Below are positions 33,521 through 45,427 of a DNA stretch of 64,000 bases, in pieces (positions within the stretch are counted from its first letter, which is position 1; each line of letters begins with the position of its first letter). Made by a program: the position numbers and the translations under genes. The DNA is from Erinaceus europaeus (lineage: Eukaryota; Chordata; Mammalia; Eulipotyphla; Erinaceidae). The DNA lies in assembly GCF_950295315.1 (NCBI RefSeq), contig NC_080164.1, positions 107,159,587 through 107,223,586 of the forward strand. The letters are read 5' to 3'. Under the pieces are notes generated by a model that was not told the origin of the DNA, made no database searches, and saw only the letters and a list, made by a program, of their open reading frames with translations.

Positions 33521-33795
33521 TGAGCTAGGTGATGGTGCACCCAGTGGAGCACACATATGATTATACTCAAGATCCTACGTTCAAGTCCAGGGGATGCTTC
33601 ACAAGTGGTGAAGCAGGGCTGCAGGTGTCTGTCTTTTCTTCTATCTTCCTCTCCCACCTCAGTTTCTCTCCGTCTTATCAATAAAAGAAAGGGGAGGGGA
33701 AGCTACCAGAAGCAGTGTATTCCTTATGCAAACACTAAGCCCCTCCTATAACCCTGGCAGCAATAAAAGTAAATAAATAAATATATATATATAGC
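33521..33795 (+). mobile_element. SINE type B with 3-prime module
   Basis: GAGCTAGGTGATGGTGCACC head, small deletion after box B, ACCAGAAGCAGTGTATTCC module, (AT)n end. Confidence 0.83.
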
Positions 33796-34327
33796 TATTA
33801 AATGTTTGTTGAAAAGAAGCACCTCGTCAGTAACTATCCCTTTTGAAAGACACATGGGCTGCACAGCCCTGAGCTCTGGCCACAGAGCCTGAGTGACAGG
33901 GCAGGATGAGGCTATCAGGTCACACACAGCTCTTCTCTCCTCCTCACCTGTCCTCACAGAAACATGCTCCTTTCTGAGCCCCTTTCCCTGTGGTCACATA
34001 ACTCTTGGGTGGTGCTTTCATGGGGGCACTGTGAGTATTTACAGTCGGGGTGTGGGGGATGCATACTTCCTCCCTTTGCAGGTGTGCCCTCAGCTATGCA
34101 CACCAGAGCCTAAGACTTGAATGGAATTCTGTCGGGGTTAGACACAGCTTAACTGTGAACCAGAAACTCACTGGGAACTTCATGTTTACCCACTTCCAAT
34201 GTTCATCTTCTTTCTCCACAAAAAGGAAGGAGCATGGGGGTGTTCTGTCCCCTCAGGGAAAAGAGAGAGCAACTTAGGGCCCTGTATTTGATTTATCCAC
34301 TGTGCCACCTCCCTGGCTGTGGATTTT

Positions 34328-34350
34328 TTATTTATTTATTTATTTATTTA
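34328..34350. repeat. (TTTA)n short run
   Basis: About 6 TTTA units in an AT-rich stretch followed by purine-rich sequence to 34445. Confidence 0.8.
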
Positions 34351-34635
34351 AGTGATGAACCAAGTTCTCACATGAAAGAGAGACGGTGAAGGAAGGGAGG
34401 AGGTGATGGAAGGAGTGAAGGGAGAGGAAGCAAGGAAGGAAAGATACATCAGGTTTCACAGAACTGCTTCTGTTAATATCCTATAATTTAAAAGGCACAC
34501 AGCTAATTTCAGTCAAGAAGACACACAAGAACCTGGCATTGACACAGGACATGGGGTCTTCTATTCTCACTAACTCCAGGAGCAGATTTGGATGCTGCTA
34601 GGGAAATAGAGGCCTACCCTCCAGGCCAATGTCTG

Positions 34636-34772
34636 AACAGTTCTTCTCCCTTTCTTCTTTCCATTATTTTCTCCTTTCTTTCTTTTTTTTTCTCTCTCTC
34701 CCACCCCCTCTTTCTTTTCCTCTTTTCACTTTCCTTCTTTTCTTTTTTTTTTTTTTTCTTTTTTCTTTTTTT
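34636..34772. repeat. Pyrimidine-only tract
   Basis: Near-continuous C/T sequence, adjoining the family D element. Confidence 0.88.
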
Positions 34773-34886
34773 ACCAGAGCACTGCTCAGCTCTGGCTTAT
34801 GGTGGTGCGGGGGACTGAACCTAGGACTTTGGAGCCTCAGGCATGAGAGTCTCTTTGCATAACCATTATGCTATCTACCCCTGCCC
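34773..34886 (-). mobile_element. Family D tRNA-like SINE, antisense
   Basis: CCAGAGCACTGCTCAGCTCT through GCATAACCATTATGCTATCT; well preserved. Confidence 0.75.
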
Positions 34887-34920
34887 TTCTTTTTTTCTTT
34901 TTCTCTTTCTTTCCTTCTGT

Positions 34921-35116
34921 TTTTTTTTAATCTTTATTTATTGGTTAGAAACAGCCAGAAGTCTCAAGGGTAGAGGGAGAGAGAGAGAGAGACATCTGCA
35001 GCCCTACTTCACCACTCACAAAGCTTTTCCACTGCAGTGGGGACCAGGGGCTCGAACTGGGGTCCTTGCAGATTGTCACATAAGTGTTCAACTAGGTGTG
35101 TCACCACCCAGCCCCT
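34921..35116 (-). mobile_element. SINE type B, antisense
   Basis: TCTTTATTTATTGGTTAGAA to GTGTGTCACCACCCAGCCCC. Confidence 0.86.
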
Positions 35117-35237
35117 CTCTTGCTTTCTTCCTCTCTCTTTCTTTCCTTCTTTTCTCTTTCTCTCATTTTTCCTCTCTCTGCTTCTTTTCCTTTCCTTTCT
35201 CCTTCCCTCCCTTCCTTATTTCTCTCCTTCTTTCCTG
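35117..35237. repeat. Pyrimidine-rich tract
   Basis: (CTTT)n and (CCTT)n imperfect runs next to the SINE head. Confidence 0.88.
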
Positions 35238-35663
35238 TTTTATTCAGTTGAGCTTTTGACAGCAAGTAAGTTAGATATTCCCTGTCAACTGCCTAGAGTG
35301 CTCTAGTCTCAAATTGCCACTTCCATGTGCAGTGGCCACTCAGAAAGCAGCTGTCCCAAGGGTGATGCCACCCCAGGGACCTGTCCAGAGAAGAGTGTGT
35401 TCAAGAAGCACCTCACCCTCACATAAAAGGAACCAGGTACTTCCCAAGAAGCCAGCTTGGGGCTGCTCTGCCAGAAGGATAAACATTGTCTCATAGCCTG
35501 AAAGCGTAAACTGCTGTCTGGAAGAGACCAAGATGGGTGGGAGAATTCCAGCTCTGTCTGTGACGAGCTTTGTGGTCTGGGGCAGGGGTGGCACTGTCTG
35601 CATCTCAGTTCCATTTCTAGGAGGAGAGATAATAGAAATGCCAGTTGGTTTCATAGCCCCATA

Positions 35664-35684
35664 GTTTCTTTTTCTTTCTTTCTT

Positions 35685-35715
<31 letters not shown>
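35664..35715. repeat. (CTTT)n microsatellite
   Basis: TTTCTTTCTTTC runs with a CTCTCTCT interruption. Confidence 0.92.
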
Positions 35716-35718
<3 letters not shown>

Positions 35719-36048
35719 TTTTTTTTTTTTTGTCTCCAGGGTTATCACTGGGGCTCGGTGCCTGCACTATGAATCCACTGCTCCTGGAGGCTATTTTTCC
35801 CCTTTTGTGCCCTTCTTGTTTATTGTTGTTGTTATTATTGTCATTGCCACTGCTGTCATTGTTGGATAGGACAGAAAGAAATTGAGAGAGGAGGGGAAGA
35901 CAGAGAGGGGGAGAGAAAGATAGACACCTGCAGACCTGATTCACTGCTCATGAAGTGACTCCCCCCCCATGCAGGTGGGGAACTGGGAGCTCAAACCAGG
36001 ATCCTTACACCATCCGTGCCCTTAACCCACTGCACTAATGCCTGGCCC
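35716..36048 (-). mobile_element. SINE type A with 3-prime module, antisense, full length
   Basis: GTCTCCAGGGTTATCACTGG to CACTAATGCCTGGCCCC; low divergence. Confidence 0.89.
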
Positions 36049-36054
36049 CAGACC

Positions 36055-36535
36055 CACAATTCCTAATAGTGAAAACCTGGCAGCAACCCAGGTGTCTAAC
36101 AGCAGATGAGTGACTGAGAAAGCTGTAATCTAGATAAACAAAGGAATACTACTCAGCTATTAAAAATGATGAATTGACCTTCTTCACCTCATCTTGGATG
36201 GAGCTTGAAGAAATCATGTGAAGTGATATTAGCCAGGAAGAGAAGGATGAATATGAGATGATTTAACAGACAGAAGTTGAAAAATAAGAACAGAAAGGAA
36301 AATACAAAGGAGAACTTGGACTGGAGTTGGTGTATTGCACCACAGTAAAGGACTCTGGGGTGGAGGCAGGGGAGTGTTCAGGTCCTGGAGCATAAAGGTG
36401 GAGGAGAAACTAGAGGGGCTTGGATTGTTATATGGAAAACTGAGAAATGTCACATATGTATCAACTACTGTATTTTACTGTTAACTGTAAACCATTAACC
36501 CCCCCCCCCAATAAAGGAAGGGGAAAAAAAAAGAC
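36055..36535 (+). mobile_element. L1 3' end fragment
   Basis: Severely 5'-truncated sense L1 with the ORF2 tail (TACTACTCAGCTATTAAAAA) and the same 3' UTR as the copies at 25950 and 30584. It abuts the SINE at 35716-36048. Confidence 0.85.
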
Positions 36536-36594
36536 ATACCAGTTGGCCCTAACTTCAATATAGGTATATTATGAGTAACAAGGGCATTTTTTAA

Positions 36595-36802
36595 AATACT
36601 TTTAAAAATATTTTCTTTTGCTTATTTATTTTGGCTAGAAATGGAGAGAAAATGGGATGAAGTGGGGAAAGAGAAAGAGACCTGCAGCACTGCTTTACCA
36701 CTCCCAGAGCTCCCCACCAGCAGGTGGGGGGCTGGAGACTTGAACCCAGGTCCTCACTCACTGGAATGCTGCATTTAACCATGCATGCCATTGCCAGCCC
36801 CA
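36595..36802 (-). mobile_element. SINE type B, antisense
   Basis: CTTATTTATTTTGGCTAGAA to GCATGCCATTGCCAGCCCC. Confidence 0.82.
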
Positions 36803-37049
36803 ACCCCACCCCCCAAATGCAGTTTATTTTATTAAAGTTGTGTGAAGTGTGCTCTTCTGTGTAGGAGTTCTTTGTGTCTGGATACAGTAAGAAAAGACTG
36901 AGCTGCAGGGTTCCTCTTTGAGAACTGCGACCTTTGAACCACCCAGTACATACGCTGGGCTTGGAAAGGCATTGAAAATTCGATTTTCTACTTCATTGCT
37001 GCTTCCTCGCTGATTCTGTGTTCTAAGTTCATTTCCTTTTCTTTTTTCT

Positions 37050-37252
37050 ATTTTAATTATTTAAATTATCTTTATTTATTGGATAGAGACTGCCAGAAAT
37101 CGAGAGAGAGATAGAGAGAGAGAGAGAGAGAACTTCATCCCTGCTCCACCACTCATGAAACGTTTTCCCTGCAGGTGGGAACCAGGGGCTCGGACCTGGG
37201 TCCTTGTGTACTATAACATGTGCACTCAACCAGGTGTACCCACCATCCAGCC
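37050..37252 (-). mobile_element. SINE type B, antisense
   Basis: ATCTTTATTTATTGGATAGA to GTGTACCCACCATCCAGCC. Confidence 0.85.
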
Positions 37253-38173
37253 TCTCTGTGTTCATTTATATATCTTTTGCCACTGATGTCTACTGAATCT
37301 ACTGAATTTTTCTGCCATATAAGTGCCATGTGATAACTGACTGCACTACTGGAAGCTCCCACTGAATTTTTCTTAGAAGTACAGGCTACACATGGATCAT
37401 ACAAGCTCAGCTCCTTTGCAAAATCATGAACCCGGCTGAGTCTTTATTTTCTAATGTTTCATTCCATAGAATACTTAAATCAAAGAAACCTGAGCATTTT
37501 GATCTCTGCTTTTACGTAGTTCCAACTCTTCTTTGTCCTAAGCCACTCTTGACTCTTGGACACAGTTCCAGCTGCAGTTTTTCATCTTGAAAACACAGAT
37601 GGCTTCTTAGTGTTGCGTCTACTTTGTGTTTCACTTGCTCTTGTGAATTCCGTGTTACCACTTTCCTATTCATTCTATTCTTGTACCTCACTACCTTAAT
37701 AAATTCTTTTGATACCCACTGCCCCCTTCCTTCCTTTGCAATGCCTCTGCCAAGATTGGCGCCCATCAATATTGAATGCCAGGGTGTGTCTGGAGAGTGG
37801 GGATCTGATGGATGCCCAGCCTACCCAGCAGGGGGTCTGCACCCTTCTGTTCCAGTTCCCCAAGAGAAGGACCCCTCCCCCTTCTTCCAGGAGCACCAGC
37901 TGTTGGCAGTCAGTAGAGACAGCTGCTTCCCACTCCATTGCATTGGCCACTTGAAACAAATTCCACTTGAGTCACCTCAAAGTAGAAGGTATATACTCTT
38001 CAAGGTGCACTTGTAGCCAAATAGTGAGAGCCAGGCTCAGGAAGCATAGTCACTGCTTCCTCTCCACCTCCAAGTAGAATCCAACCAGAGCCTTAGGCTG
38101 TTGCTTAGAGTAGATTCTATCCGTATGGGTGCAATGAGATCAAAACTTCCTTCAAGTTCTGAGAAAAAGAGTT

Positions 38174-38396
38174 CTGGGGCACCAGGTAGTGGTGCACTTG
38201 GTGAAGCGTACACATTACAGTGCACAAGGACCCAGGTTCCAGCCCCTGGTCCCCACCTGCAGGAGAGAAGCTTCTTAAGTGGTGAAGTAGGACCACAGGT
38301 ATTTCTCTTTTTCCTTTCCTCTCTCTACCTTCTCCTCCCCTCTCAATTTCTCTGTCTCCAGTAATAAATGAATAAATAAATAAATACATATTAAAA
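38174..38396 (+). mobile_element. SINE type B
   Basis: GGGGCACCAGGTAGTGGTGC head; (AAAT)n end. Confidence 0.87.
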
Positions 38397-38529
38397 GAAA
38401 AGAAAATGAATTCCACACTAGGAGGAAGGAGAACAGGCTGGAATCAGATCAAGTGAAGAGTTCTGAGTTCTCAAGGACAGGAGTTAGCACAAGACAACCT
38501 GAGAGTTAATCAAGCTGAATTATCAATCA

Positions 38530-38890
38530 GTAAGACAGAGACAGCGGCAAAGACTAAGAGGAGATCTTTATTTTCCTCCATAGACAGAAAGAAAACCCTA
38601 GTAAAGTTTGGACTGAGAAAGGAAAACAGTAATAGGCATGACTGACCTAGGAGGAAATATGCCCAAATTTAATTGACCCCTTAGAACTGATGGCTGTGGG
38701 ACTATGTGAAAGCTTGGTAGAGCTTAGGGGAGCTCTCCCATCCTTGGCTGGAGGTCTGGAAAGACACCCCACTTATTAGCCTCTCTCCTTATAGAGATGA
38801 GCCAAGAGGGAAATGTCTCCCAGACTCAGTTTCTCCTTGTTAGTCTCTCAAGCTCCTTGTCTCATTCAATTCCTCAAAAAGCGCATACAT
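38530..38890 (-). mobile_element. Possible old LTR-like element
   Basis: GAGGAGATCTTTATTTTCC resembles an antisense LTR R/U5 polyadenylation region; ends at a CTCC-rich stretch. No terminal repeat or target duplication seen. Confidence 0.25.
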
Positions 38891-39189
38891 GACATTATCA
38901 ACGTTACAGTGCAAAGGGTTTCTTTTCATCCTTACACTGCTATTCCTATGACAGAACGTGGCAGCCTTTGCTGACATAGACCCATAGACACTGTTCATTT
39001 ATAAAAGAAAAGAAAAGGCTAATTCAGAAATGTCTGCACTTTGCCCTATCTTGGTTGCCTAAGTATGGGAAGCTTCTACATGGCACAACACTCCAAGGTC
39101 AGAAACAAAGGGCAGTATGTTGCTCACAACAATCTCATTGTCCAGAGACTTTTTGTGGCATTTCCTGAGCCCAGATTTAAAAGGATTAT

Positions 39190-39400
39190 GAGGTGCCGGA
39201 TGGTGGTGCCCCTAGTTGAGCACACATGTTACAGTGCTCAACAACCTTGGTTCAAGCCCCTGGTCCCCAGCTGCAGGGGAAAAGCTTCACAAGTGGTGAA
39301 GCAGGGCTGCAGTTGTCTCTCTGTCTCTTCTTCTTTATCTTTCCTTCCGTCTTAATTTTTGGCTGTCTCTATCTAATAAATAAAGATTTTTTTTTTAAAG
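39190..39400 (+). mobile_element. SINE type B
   Basis: GAGGTGCCGGATGGTGGTGC head; CTAATAAATAAAGATTTT end. Confidence 0.86.
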
Positions 39401-40504
39401 AGGATTATGCAGAGAGAGTCAAGTGGCATCAACGTGGCTGCATTGCAGGGAAGGACCCCTGGGTGTAGGAAACACTCTGTGCTCTGTCGCCCACAAGCAC
39501 ACACTGCTTTCAACTTCCAGGGCAGCTGTTACACAAGCAACCTTGAGAAGACCATCAGAAATACAGACACAAGTTCCATGGATAATTTTGTCTTAGTGTT
39601 TCTTATTGTTTCTTAAGTGTTAAATGATAGTAAGCATTAGACATGAGCTACCTTTTCAGTGATTAAGTATAGAATATATAAGCCATAAAAAAATGGAGAA
39701 AGACCAATTTCAAGTGGTGTCACAATTATAAAGTCATTTGATGTGCCCTTTGTAGTCTCCGTATGAATGAACTAGGAGGATGTGAAGTCACCAGTATACA
39801 CTTTAACAGGTTGATATTTGCCTGAAGTAACTCAACGTATTCCTATCTCACTGGAGAGATGTTGCAAGTGATCCCCATGAAAGGGCACTTTTTCTATGCC
39901 CTCTTCTGATATTACAGAGCTATCAATGACTAGAACGAGGACAGAAATGGCAGGCAGATCAGATATGTGGAGGACAAATCATGAGAAAGTTAGTCAATAT
40001 TTGGAGGAAAGGCATTCCAGGAGGAAATAAATGATCTGAAGTTAAGTGAGATTAAGGAGCTAAGTATAGACTTGTGTGTGGGGGTTCAGAAGTGGCCTTT
40101 CATTCCAGCTACAGACTTACAGATGTCCGTGCTCAGTGGCTTGTTCAGAGTGAAATTCTTATTTGTACAGACCTGAGGGGCCTCCACAGTAGTAGAAGAT
40201 ATGTTGTGGGAGGTTTGGCCATGGGTCCTAGAGAGGGTCCCAAAGGCCAGTCTCTCTCCTGGGGATGGTAGTCTATTCACAGATATCATTTCAGAGGAGC
40301 CATGAAAGACTTGGTGGGTCAGGTGTGCAAGCTTTATTTGAAAGCGTGAGATAGTGTGCAGGAACAGATTTCAGCATGCAGGTAGATCAGGCACAGTCTC
40401 AAGGGGGCCATGGAGAGAGTGGCATCTCCCTGACTCTCCTGCCTAATTTATTTCCAGTTTTAGTACCCCCTGGAGCCAACCTCATATTGGACCATTGAGG
40501 TCGC

Positions 40505-40765
40505 CTTTTTTTTTTCTTTTTAATTGGGGGAAATTAATGGTTTTACAGTAAACAGTAAATACAGTTGTTTGTATATGTATAAAATGTCTGTTTTCTACAA
40601 AACACTCTCACCTCCAGCCTAGGTCCTCCTCCACCATCGTGTACCAGGACCTGAAGGCCCCTCCACCTCTAGAGTCCTTTACTTTGGTGCAATACACCAA
40701 ACCCAGTCCAAGTTCTGCTTTGTGCCTCCATTTCTGTTCTTATTTCTCAACTTCTGTCTTTTGTA
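40505..40765 (-). mobile_element. L1 3' end fragment
   Basis: T-rich start then AATTGGGGGAAATTAATGG and CAGTCC/GTGCAATACACC blocks, the reverse complement of the L1 3' UTR seen elsewhere in the window. More diverged than the 30584 copy. Confidence 0.8.
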
Positions 40766-41407
40766 ATGGACTTCTGTTTTCCAGGTCAGACTGTCTTTCC
40801 AAAGTCCCTCCCACATTTAATAGTGTTTTCTGGTGCTCTCTTAAACTCTTCCCATTACTCCCTGGTGCTCCCTCACAGTTCTTCCCTACGAAAAACAGAA
40901 ATTGGCCATCATCACAAGTAGCCCCAGATGGAGCTGGGGCTCAGGGCTTCCTTGCCCTGTTCTTTCTCTATCAGGTAGGAGTGAAGTGCAAGTCTCAGGG
41001 GAAAGGCACTAATTACTCATCAACATATTGTGGCAGGGACTCTGCTTTTGATTCAAGGTCTAGATCCCAAGGCCTCTTCTTCCTGGACTAAGTTTCTAAG
41101 CCCAAGACTTCCTACATCACACTCTTCTGATTGGGATAGTTTAAGTCTCACTGTTGAGAGGTCACTGACTTTTTTGTCCCAGCACTACCTCTAGACTTTA
41201 GGCAATCTACTCAACACCTGGTAACACCTTGTGACTATCATATCACCCAACTGACAGGTTGTATCAGTTGATCTATCTGTTTTGAGGTTGAAGTCTTCTT
41301 AGGGGAAAACTTTAAGGCATAGATAAGATACAGAATTAGACCTTTAAGTTTGTCTCTGTTCTCACTCTCTGAGTATAAACTCAGACAGAGAAAGAAAAAA
41401 AGTGTTA

Positions 41408-41690
41408 AGGGAGTTGGGCTATAGCGCAGCAAGTTAAGCACATGTGGCGCAAAGCCTAAGGACTGGCGTAAGGATCCTTGTTCGAGCCCCCGACTCCCTA
41501 CCTGCAGGGGAGTCACTTCACAAGCGGTGAAGTGGGTCTTCAGGTGTCTGTCTTTCTCTCCCCCTCTCTGTCTTCCCCTCCTCTCTCCATTTCTCTGTCC
41601 TATTCAACAACAACAACATCAATAATAACTACAACAATAAAAACAAGGGCAACAAAAGGGAATAAATGTTTTTTTTTAAATTTTTTTAAT
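41408..41690 (+). mobile_element. SINE type A, full length
   Basis: GTTGGGCTATAGCGCAGCAA head, GTTCGAGCCCCCGACTCCC, CAACAACAACATCAATAATA tail. Confidence 0.9.
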
Positions 41691-42517
41691 GTTCAAGTGC
41701 TTTTCTACTTCTGGGACAGGACTAGATCCTGACTGGAAGCCCCTGTTTAGCTTTGGCTCAAAGCCCAGGTTTTGCTCACCACACCTTTTGCACCTGATGT
41801 GAAGCACTTGGTGTCAGCCAATGGTATAAAGGCTTTTTGGAAATACAATAAAGGAACGAGCCAGAGCTACCAAGAGAGTTAACAAGAGCTAAAACTGTTG
41901 AGTGGAAGCTAGCTACCAGTCTTGTAGCCTCAGCCTCTCCCTCTCTTTCTCTCTTCCTAGCTCCATATGCTTTCTTCTGTGTACTAAGGACCTCACCCTT
42001 CCTGAACCATCTCCCTCTCAGTCCTCCAAGCCTCCCCCTTGGCCAGCCATCTACATCTGGCAGATGACATGTGAAAGAGCCAATCTGCGATGCTAGGCAG
42101 AATTATTCCTGAATGTCATCTGGAAGATGTTCCACTCTAGGGTGTTCTTACCCTGAAGTGCTGTCTTTGAAGTTTTTGTTTTGTTTTGTTTTCAAGTTAG
42201 CTCCTACACCCTGGGAGACTTGTGGCAAGTAATATTAGATAAGATGCTTATGTAACCTAAGGATGCTGATCCTTCTAGATCCATCATCAGAGTCAATGCA
42301 TCCAGTGTAAGAGGATCAAAGAGCAGCTTTGGATTCTTACAACCATAAGGACCCCTATCTTGCAAGATCAAAGTCATGTCTTCCCATTTACACACACATG
42401 CCCAAGAGGAAATCTCTTCTAGAAAGGAATTCTCCTGCTGGTCTGAAAAGTAGTTGAGCATAAGGGATGGGCCTATTGAGAAGGTGTCCCTGACGGGTGC
42501 CTGTGGTCTCCTTCTAG

Positions 42518-42686
42518 GCCCCCCATGGAAGATGCCCAGACTCTGCTGACCCCCGTGGTGAGCTGCGGGCCCCCAGGGGCACTGCTCACGCGGCCCATTG
42601 TCCTCACCATGCATCACTGCGCCGATGCCAGCACCGAGGACTGGAAGATCCAGCTCAAACATCAGGCAGCCCAGAGCCAGTGGGAG
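42518..42686 (+). CDS. UNC5C: UNC5C ZU5 domain exon (exon 11)
   Basis: 169 nt with acceptor GGTCTCCTTCTAG and donor TGGGAG|GTAAGC. It completes the Arg codon and then encodes 56 residues (block 210-265) containing [33 protein letters not shown] and the final QWE. The CGPPG..L..PV.L pattern is typical of the middle of the UNC5 ZU5 domain. The exon ends in phase 0. It follows the longest intron in the window (about 12.3 kb). Confidence 0.96.
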
Positions 42687-43004
42687 GTAAGCATCTCTTC
42701 CCTGCAAATCAGCATCATCCCTGTGGACAAGTTGGAGCAGTTACAGGCAGAAAGCTTTAAACCTTAAGGCAAAATGTGGAGAGAGTTCTATCTTACACTC
42801 CTAATGAGACAGAGAGAGAAAGAGAAGAGCAAGGGAGGGACCAGCTGGAAGCTGATGGGCAAGTGAGCTTCATCTATACAAGGATGGTCAAGCTTTAGCA
42901 CATTTACAGGGACAGTGCACATGGAAGGGGACTGTCTTGGGGAGGGAAGCACAGGCAGACCTTTGCTTTACTTTACAGGTAGAAACTACACCTGATCAGA
43001 ATGT

Positions 43005-43136
43005 GTGGAGCACTTACTAGCCCACCACTAGAGAAGCTGCCCCCTCACCCCTGTAAAGGTGGAAAGTGGGGGCTTGAACTCTGGTATTTGCCAATGGTAA
43101 TGTGTGCACTCAACTAGGTGTGCCACTACTCAGCTC
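43005..43136 (-). mobile_element. Degraded SINE, antisense
   Basis: CCACCACTAGAGAAGCTGCC and GTGTGCCACTACTCAGCTC; body lost. Confidence 0.68.
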
Positions 43137-43169
43137 TTTCATGTTTCCTTTTGTTTTTTTAAGTGTCTT

Positions 43170-43365
43170 ACAGGGGGCTAGGGGATGGTATACCTGGGTA
43201 AATGCATACATTACAACATACAAGGACCAGGGTTCAAGTTCTCATTCCTTACCTGATGTGGGGGGGGAGGGTGCTCCATCAGCCTTGAAGCAGGGCTGCA
43301 GGTGTCTCTGTCTGACTCTATCTCCCCCTTTCCCGTAATATGTCTCTCTGTCTCTATCCAAGATA
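43170..43365 (+). mobile_element. SINE type B
   Basis: GGGGCTAGGGGATGGTATAC head with a G9 run in the middle; ends TCTCTATCCAAGAT. Confidence 0.82.
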
Positions 43366-43519
43366 AACAAAAATGATTTTAAGACAAGTTTATCACTAGT
43401 CTAAAAGACAAGGATGTGAGAGAAGAGAGAGAGGCTAAGGCTGGCAACAGGAGTGCCCTCTCTCTGGCCCCTGCCCCCCCCCCACATACCCAGCCTGTAC
43501 CTGCCCCTGTCTCCTGCAG

Positions 43520-43753
43520 GACGTGGTGGTGGTGGGAGAGGAAAACTTCACCACACCCTGCTATGTGCAGCTGGACGCCGAGGCGTGCCACCTACTCACT
43601 GAGAGCCTGAGTACCTACGCCCTGGTGGGCCTGGCTGCCAGCAAGGCCGCTGCCAAGCGCCTAAAGCTGGCCCTCTTTGGGCCACTCTGCTGCTCCTCCC
43701 TGGAGTACACCATCCGAGTCTACTGCCTGGATGACACCCAGGACGCCCTCAAG
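43520..43753 (+). CDS. UNC5C: UNC5C ZU5 domain exon (exon 12)
   Basis: 234 nt, 78 codons, phase 0 at both ends; acceptor CTGTCTCCTGCAG and donor CTCAAG|GTAGGT. It encodes block residues 266-343, from [20 protein letters not shown] through STYALVG and [19 protein letters not shown] to [13 protein letters not shown]. This is the C-terminal part of ZU5 and the link to UPA. A likely lineage difference from the human protein is LAASKAAA where I recall HSTTKAAA. Confidence 0.96.
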
Positions 43754-44201
43754 GTAGGTGCACCTGCTTGCACGCATGCTCCTGCCCACCCACTCACCTG
43801 AGGGAGACTGCACTCCAGGGCTAGGCCTGCAGATCTGTGCTGAAAAACCTGGGCTCCTCTTCCCAAAGCCACTCTGACAGACCAGCCTTTGCCTCTCCAC
43901 CCATTCCTCCCCGGGGTCCACTGGGGTTTTCGTCTTGAAGTAGAATCAGGCCAGGGGACAGAGGCTGGTGGAGAGCCAGCTTCTTAGGTGCTCTCGGCTC
44001 TGTTTGTCCTATAAAGGAACTGACAGCCCTGGTCCCAGGTGTGCTGCTTCCTTGACACATCTGCCTGTTCGTAGGACAAGGCCTGTGCAGTGCGGAGGCA
44101 GGCGGGCATTTGCAATGAGCTTAGTTCTTGCTGCTGCCATTGTCATTCCTTGCATCTCAGAGGGAGGATAGAGTGAGTGCCCTTGAAGAAATTGTTATCT
44201 A

Positions 44202-44400
44202 TGGGCCAGGCTGTGGCACATCTGGTTGAGGGCACACATTACAGTGCACATGGACCTGAGTTCAAGCTCTGATCCCCACCTGCAGGGGGAAAGCTCCACT
44301 AATGGTGAAGCAGGGCTGCAGATGTGTCTTTCCTTTCCCCTCCCCTCTCAATTTCTCTGTCTACCTAATAATTAATTAAAAATTAAAAAAAAATTAAAAC
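44202..44400 (+). mobile_element. SINE type B
   Basis: GGGCCAGGCTGTGGCACATC head; TAATAATTAATTAAAAAT tail. Confidence 0.86.
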
Positions 44401-44815
44401 GAGTTATTTAGAGGAGAAGGCAAGAGAGGATGGCAAGGACTGGGCAGAGGAGGTGTGAAGACGTTCTCCCCTAGAGCAAGAGACAGGAGTTGTGTTGTTT
44501 GGGGCAGGGTGCCAGGAGCCTGCAGAGGAGTGGCTATGTAAGACCAGCCCCCATGGGAGATGGAGAAAGCAAGACTGCTCCTCCAGCTCCCTGGTGGAGG
44601 GAGCTGTGTGAAGGAAGAGGGGGGAGAGTCAAGATGGACACTCTGTAAGCTCACTGTTTGCTGGAAGCCCAGGGTCATGGACACAGATGGATTGGTGTGA
44701 ATCTTGGCTGGCAGAGAAGGGATTTGACATTTGTTTGCCTGAGTTAATGGGTGAGGGGACAGTGAAATAGAAGAAAACCCTGAGTGGGAATCTCTGTTAG
44801 AAATATCACTTGGGG

Positions 44816-45100
44816 GAGTCGGGCTGTAGCGCAGCGGGTTAAGCGCAGGTGGCGCAAAGCACAAGGACCGGCATAAGGATCCCGATTTGAACACCAGCTC
44901 CCCACCTGCAGGGGAGTCGCTTCACATGCGGTGAAGCAGGTCTGCAGGTGTCTATCTTTCTCTCCTCCTCTCTGTCTTCCCCTCCTCTCTCCATTTCTCT
45001 CTGTCCTATCCAACAACGACAACAACAATAATAGCTACAACAATATAACAACAAGGGCAACAAAAGGGAATAAATAAATAAAATAAATATTAAAAAAAAA
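44816..45100 (+). mobile_element. SINE type A, full length, youngest-looking copy
   Basis: GAGTCGGGCTGTAGCGCAGC head and CAACGACAACAACAATAATA tail. A perfect 17-bp duplication AGAAATATCACTTGGGG flanks it (44799-44815, 45101-45117), so insertion was recent. Confidence 0.94.
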
Positions 45101-45119
45101 AGAAATATCACTTGGGGAG

Positions 45120-45413
45120 GGGGGCAGGCGGTGGCTCACCCAGATAAGCGCATACAATACAAAGTGCAAGGACTCAAGCAAGGATCCTGGTTTGAGCCCC
45201 TAGCTTCCAACAGGTGGGGGAGGGGGGCCACTTCTCAAGCAGTGAAGCAGGTCTGCAGGTGTCTTTCTTTCTTCCTCTTTTCCTCTCCCTCTTCTCTCAA
45301 TTTCTCTGTCCTATCCAATAAAAAAAGGGGGGGGGATGGCTGCCAGGAGCAGTGGATTCATAGTGCTGACACCAAGCCCCAGTGATAACCCTGGAGGCAA
45401 AAAGAAAAGAAAA
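45120..45413 (+). mobile_element. SINE with type A-like body and 3-prime module (second of stack)
   Basis: GGGCAGGCGGTGGCTCACCC head, GGTTTGAGCCCCTAGC, CCAGGAGCAGTGGATTCATA module; followed by another AGAAATACCACT target copy at 45414. Confidence 0.87.
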
Positions 45414-45427
45414 AGAAATACCACTGT

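Larger units (their letters stand above)
30258..42517 (+). other. UNC5C: UNC5C intron 10
   Basis: About 12.3 kb, the longest intron fully inside the window. It carries the L1 at 30584-32764, a family R copy split by a SINE, L1 3' ends at 36055 and 40505, pyrimidine-rich tracts and about nine SINEs. Unique stretches over 300 bp are 33796-34320, 35236-35660, 37253-38173, 38397-39189, 39401-40504, 40766-41407 and 41691-42517; no gene is visible in them. Confidence 0.9.
42687..43519 (+). other. UNC5C: UNC5C intron 11
   Basis: 833 bp with a degraded antisense SINE (43005-43136) and a sense type B SINE (43170-43365). The first 318 bp are unique with no signal beyond the donor. Confidence 0.9.

Noticed and set aside
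34588..35306. Series of Phe/Leu/Ser-rich open frames suggesting a membrane protein
   Set aside because: They translate pyrimidine-only tracts and antisense SINE.
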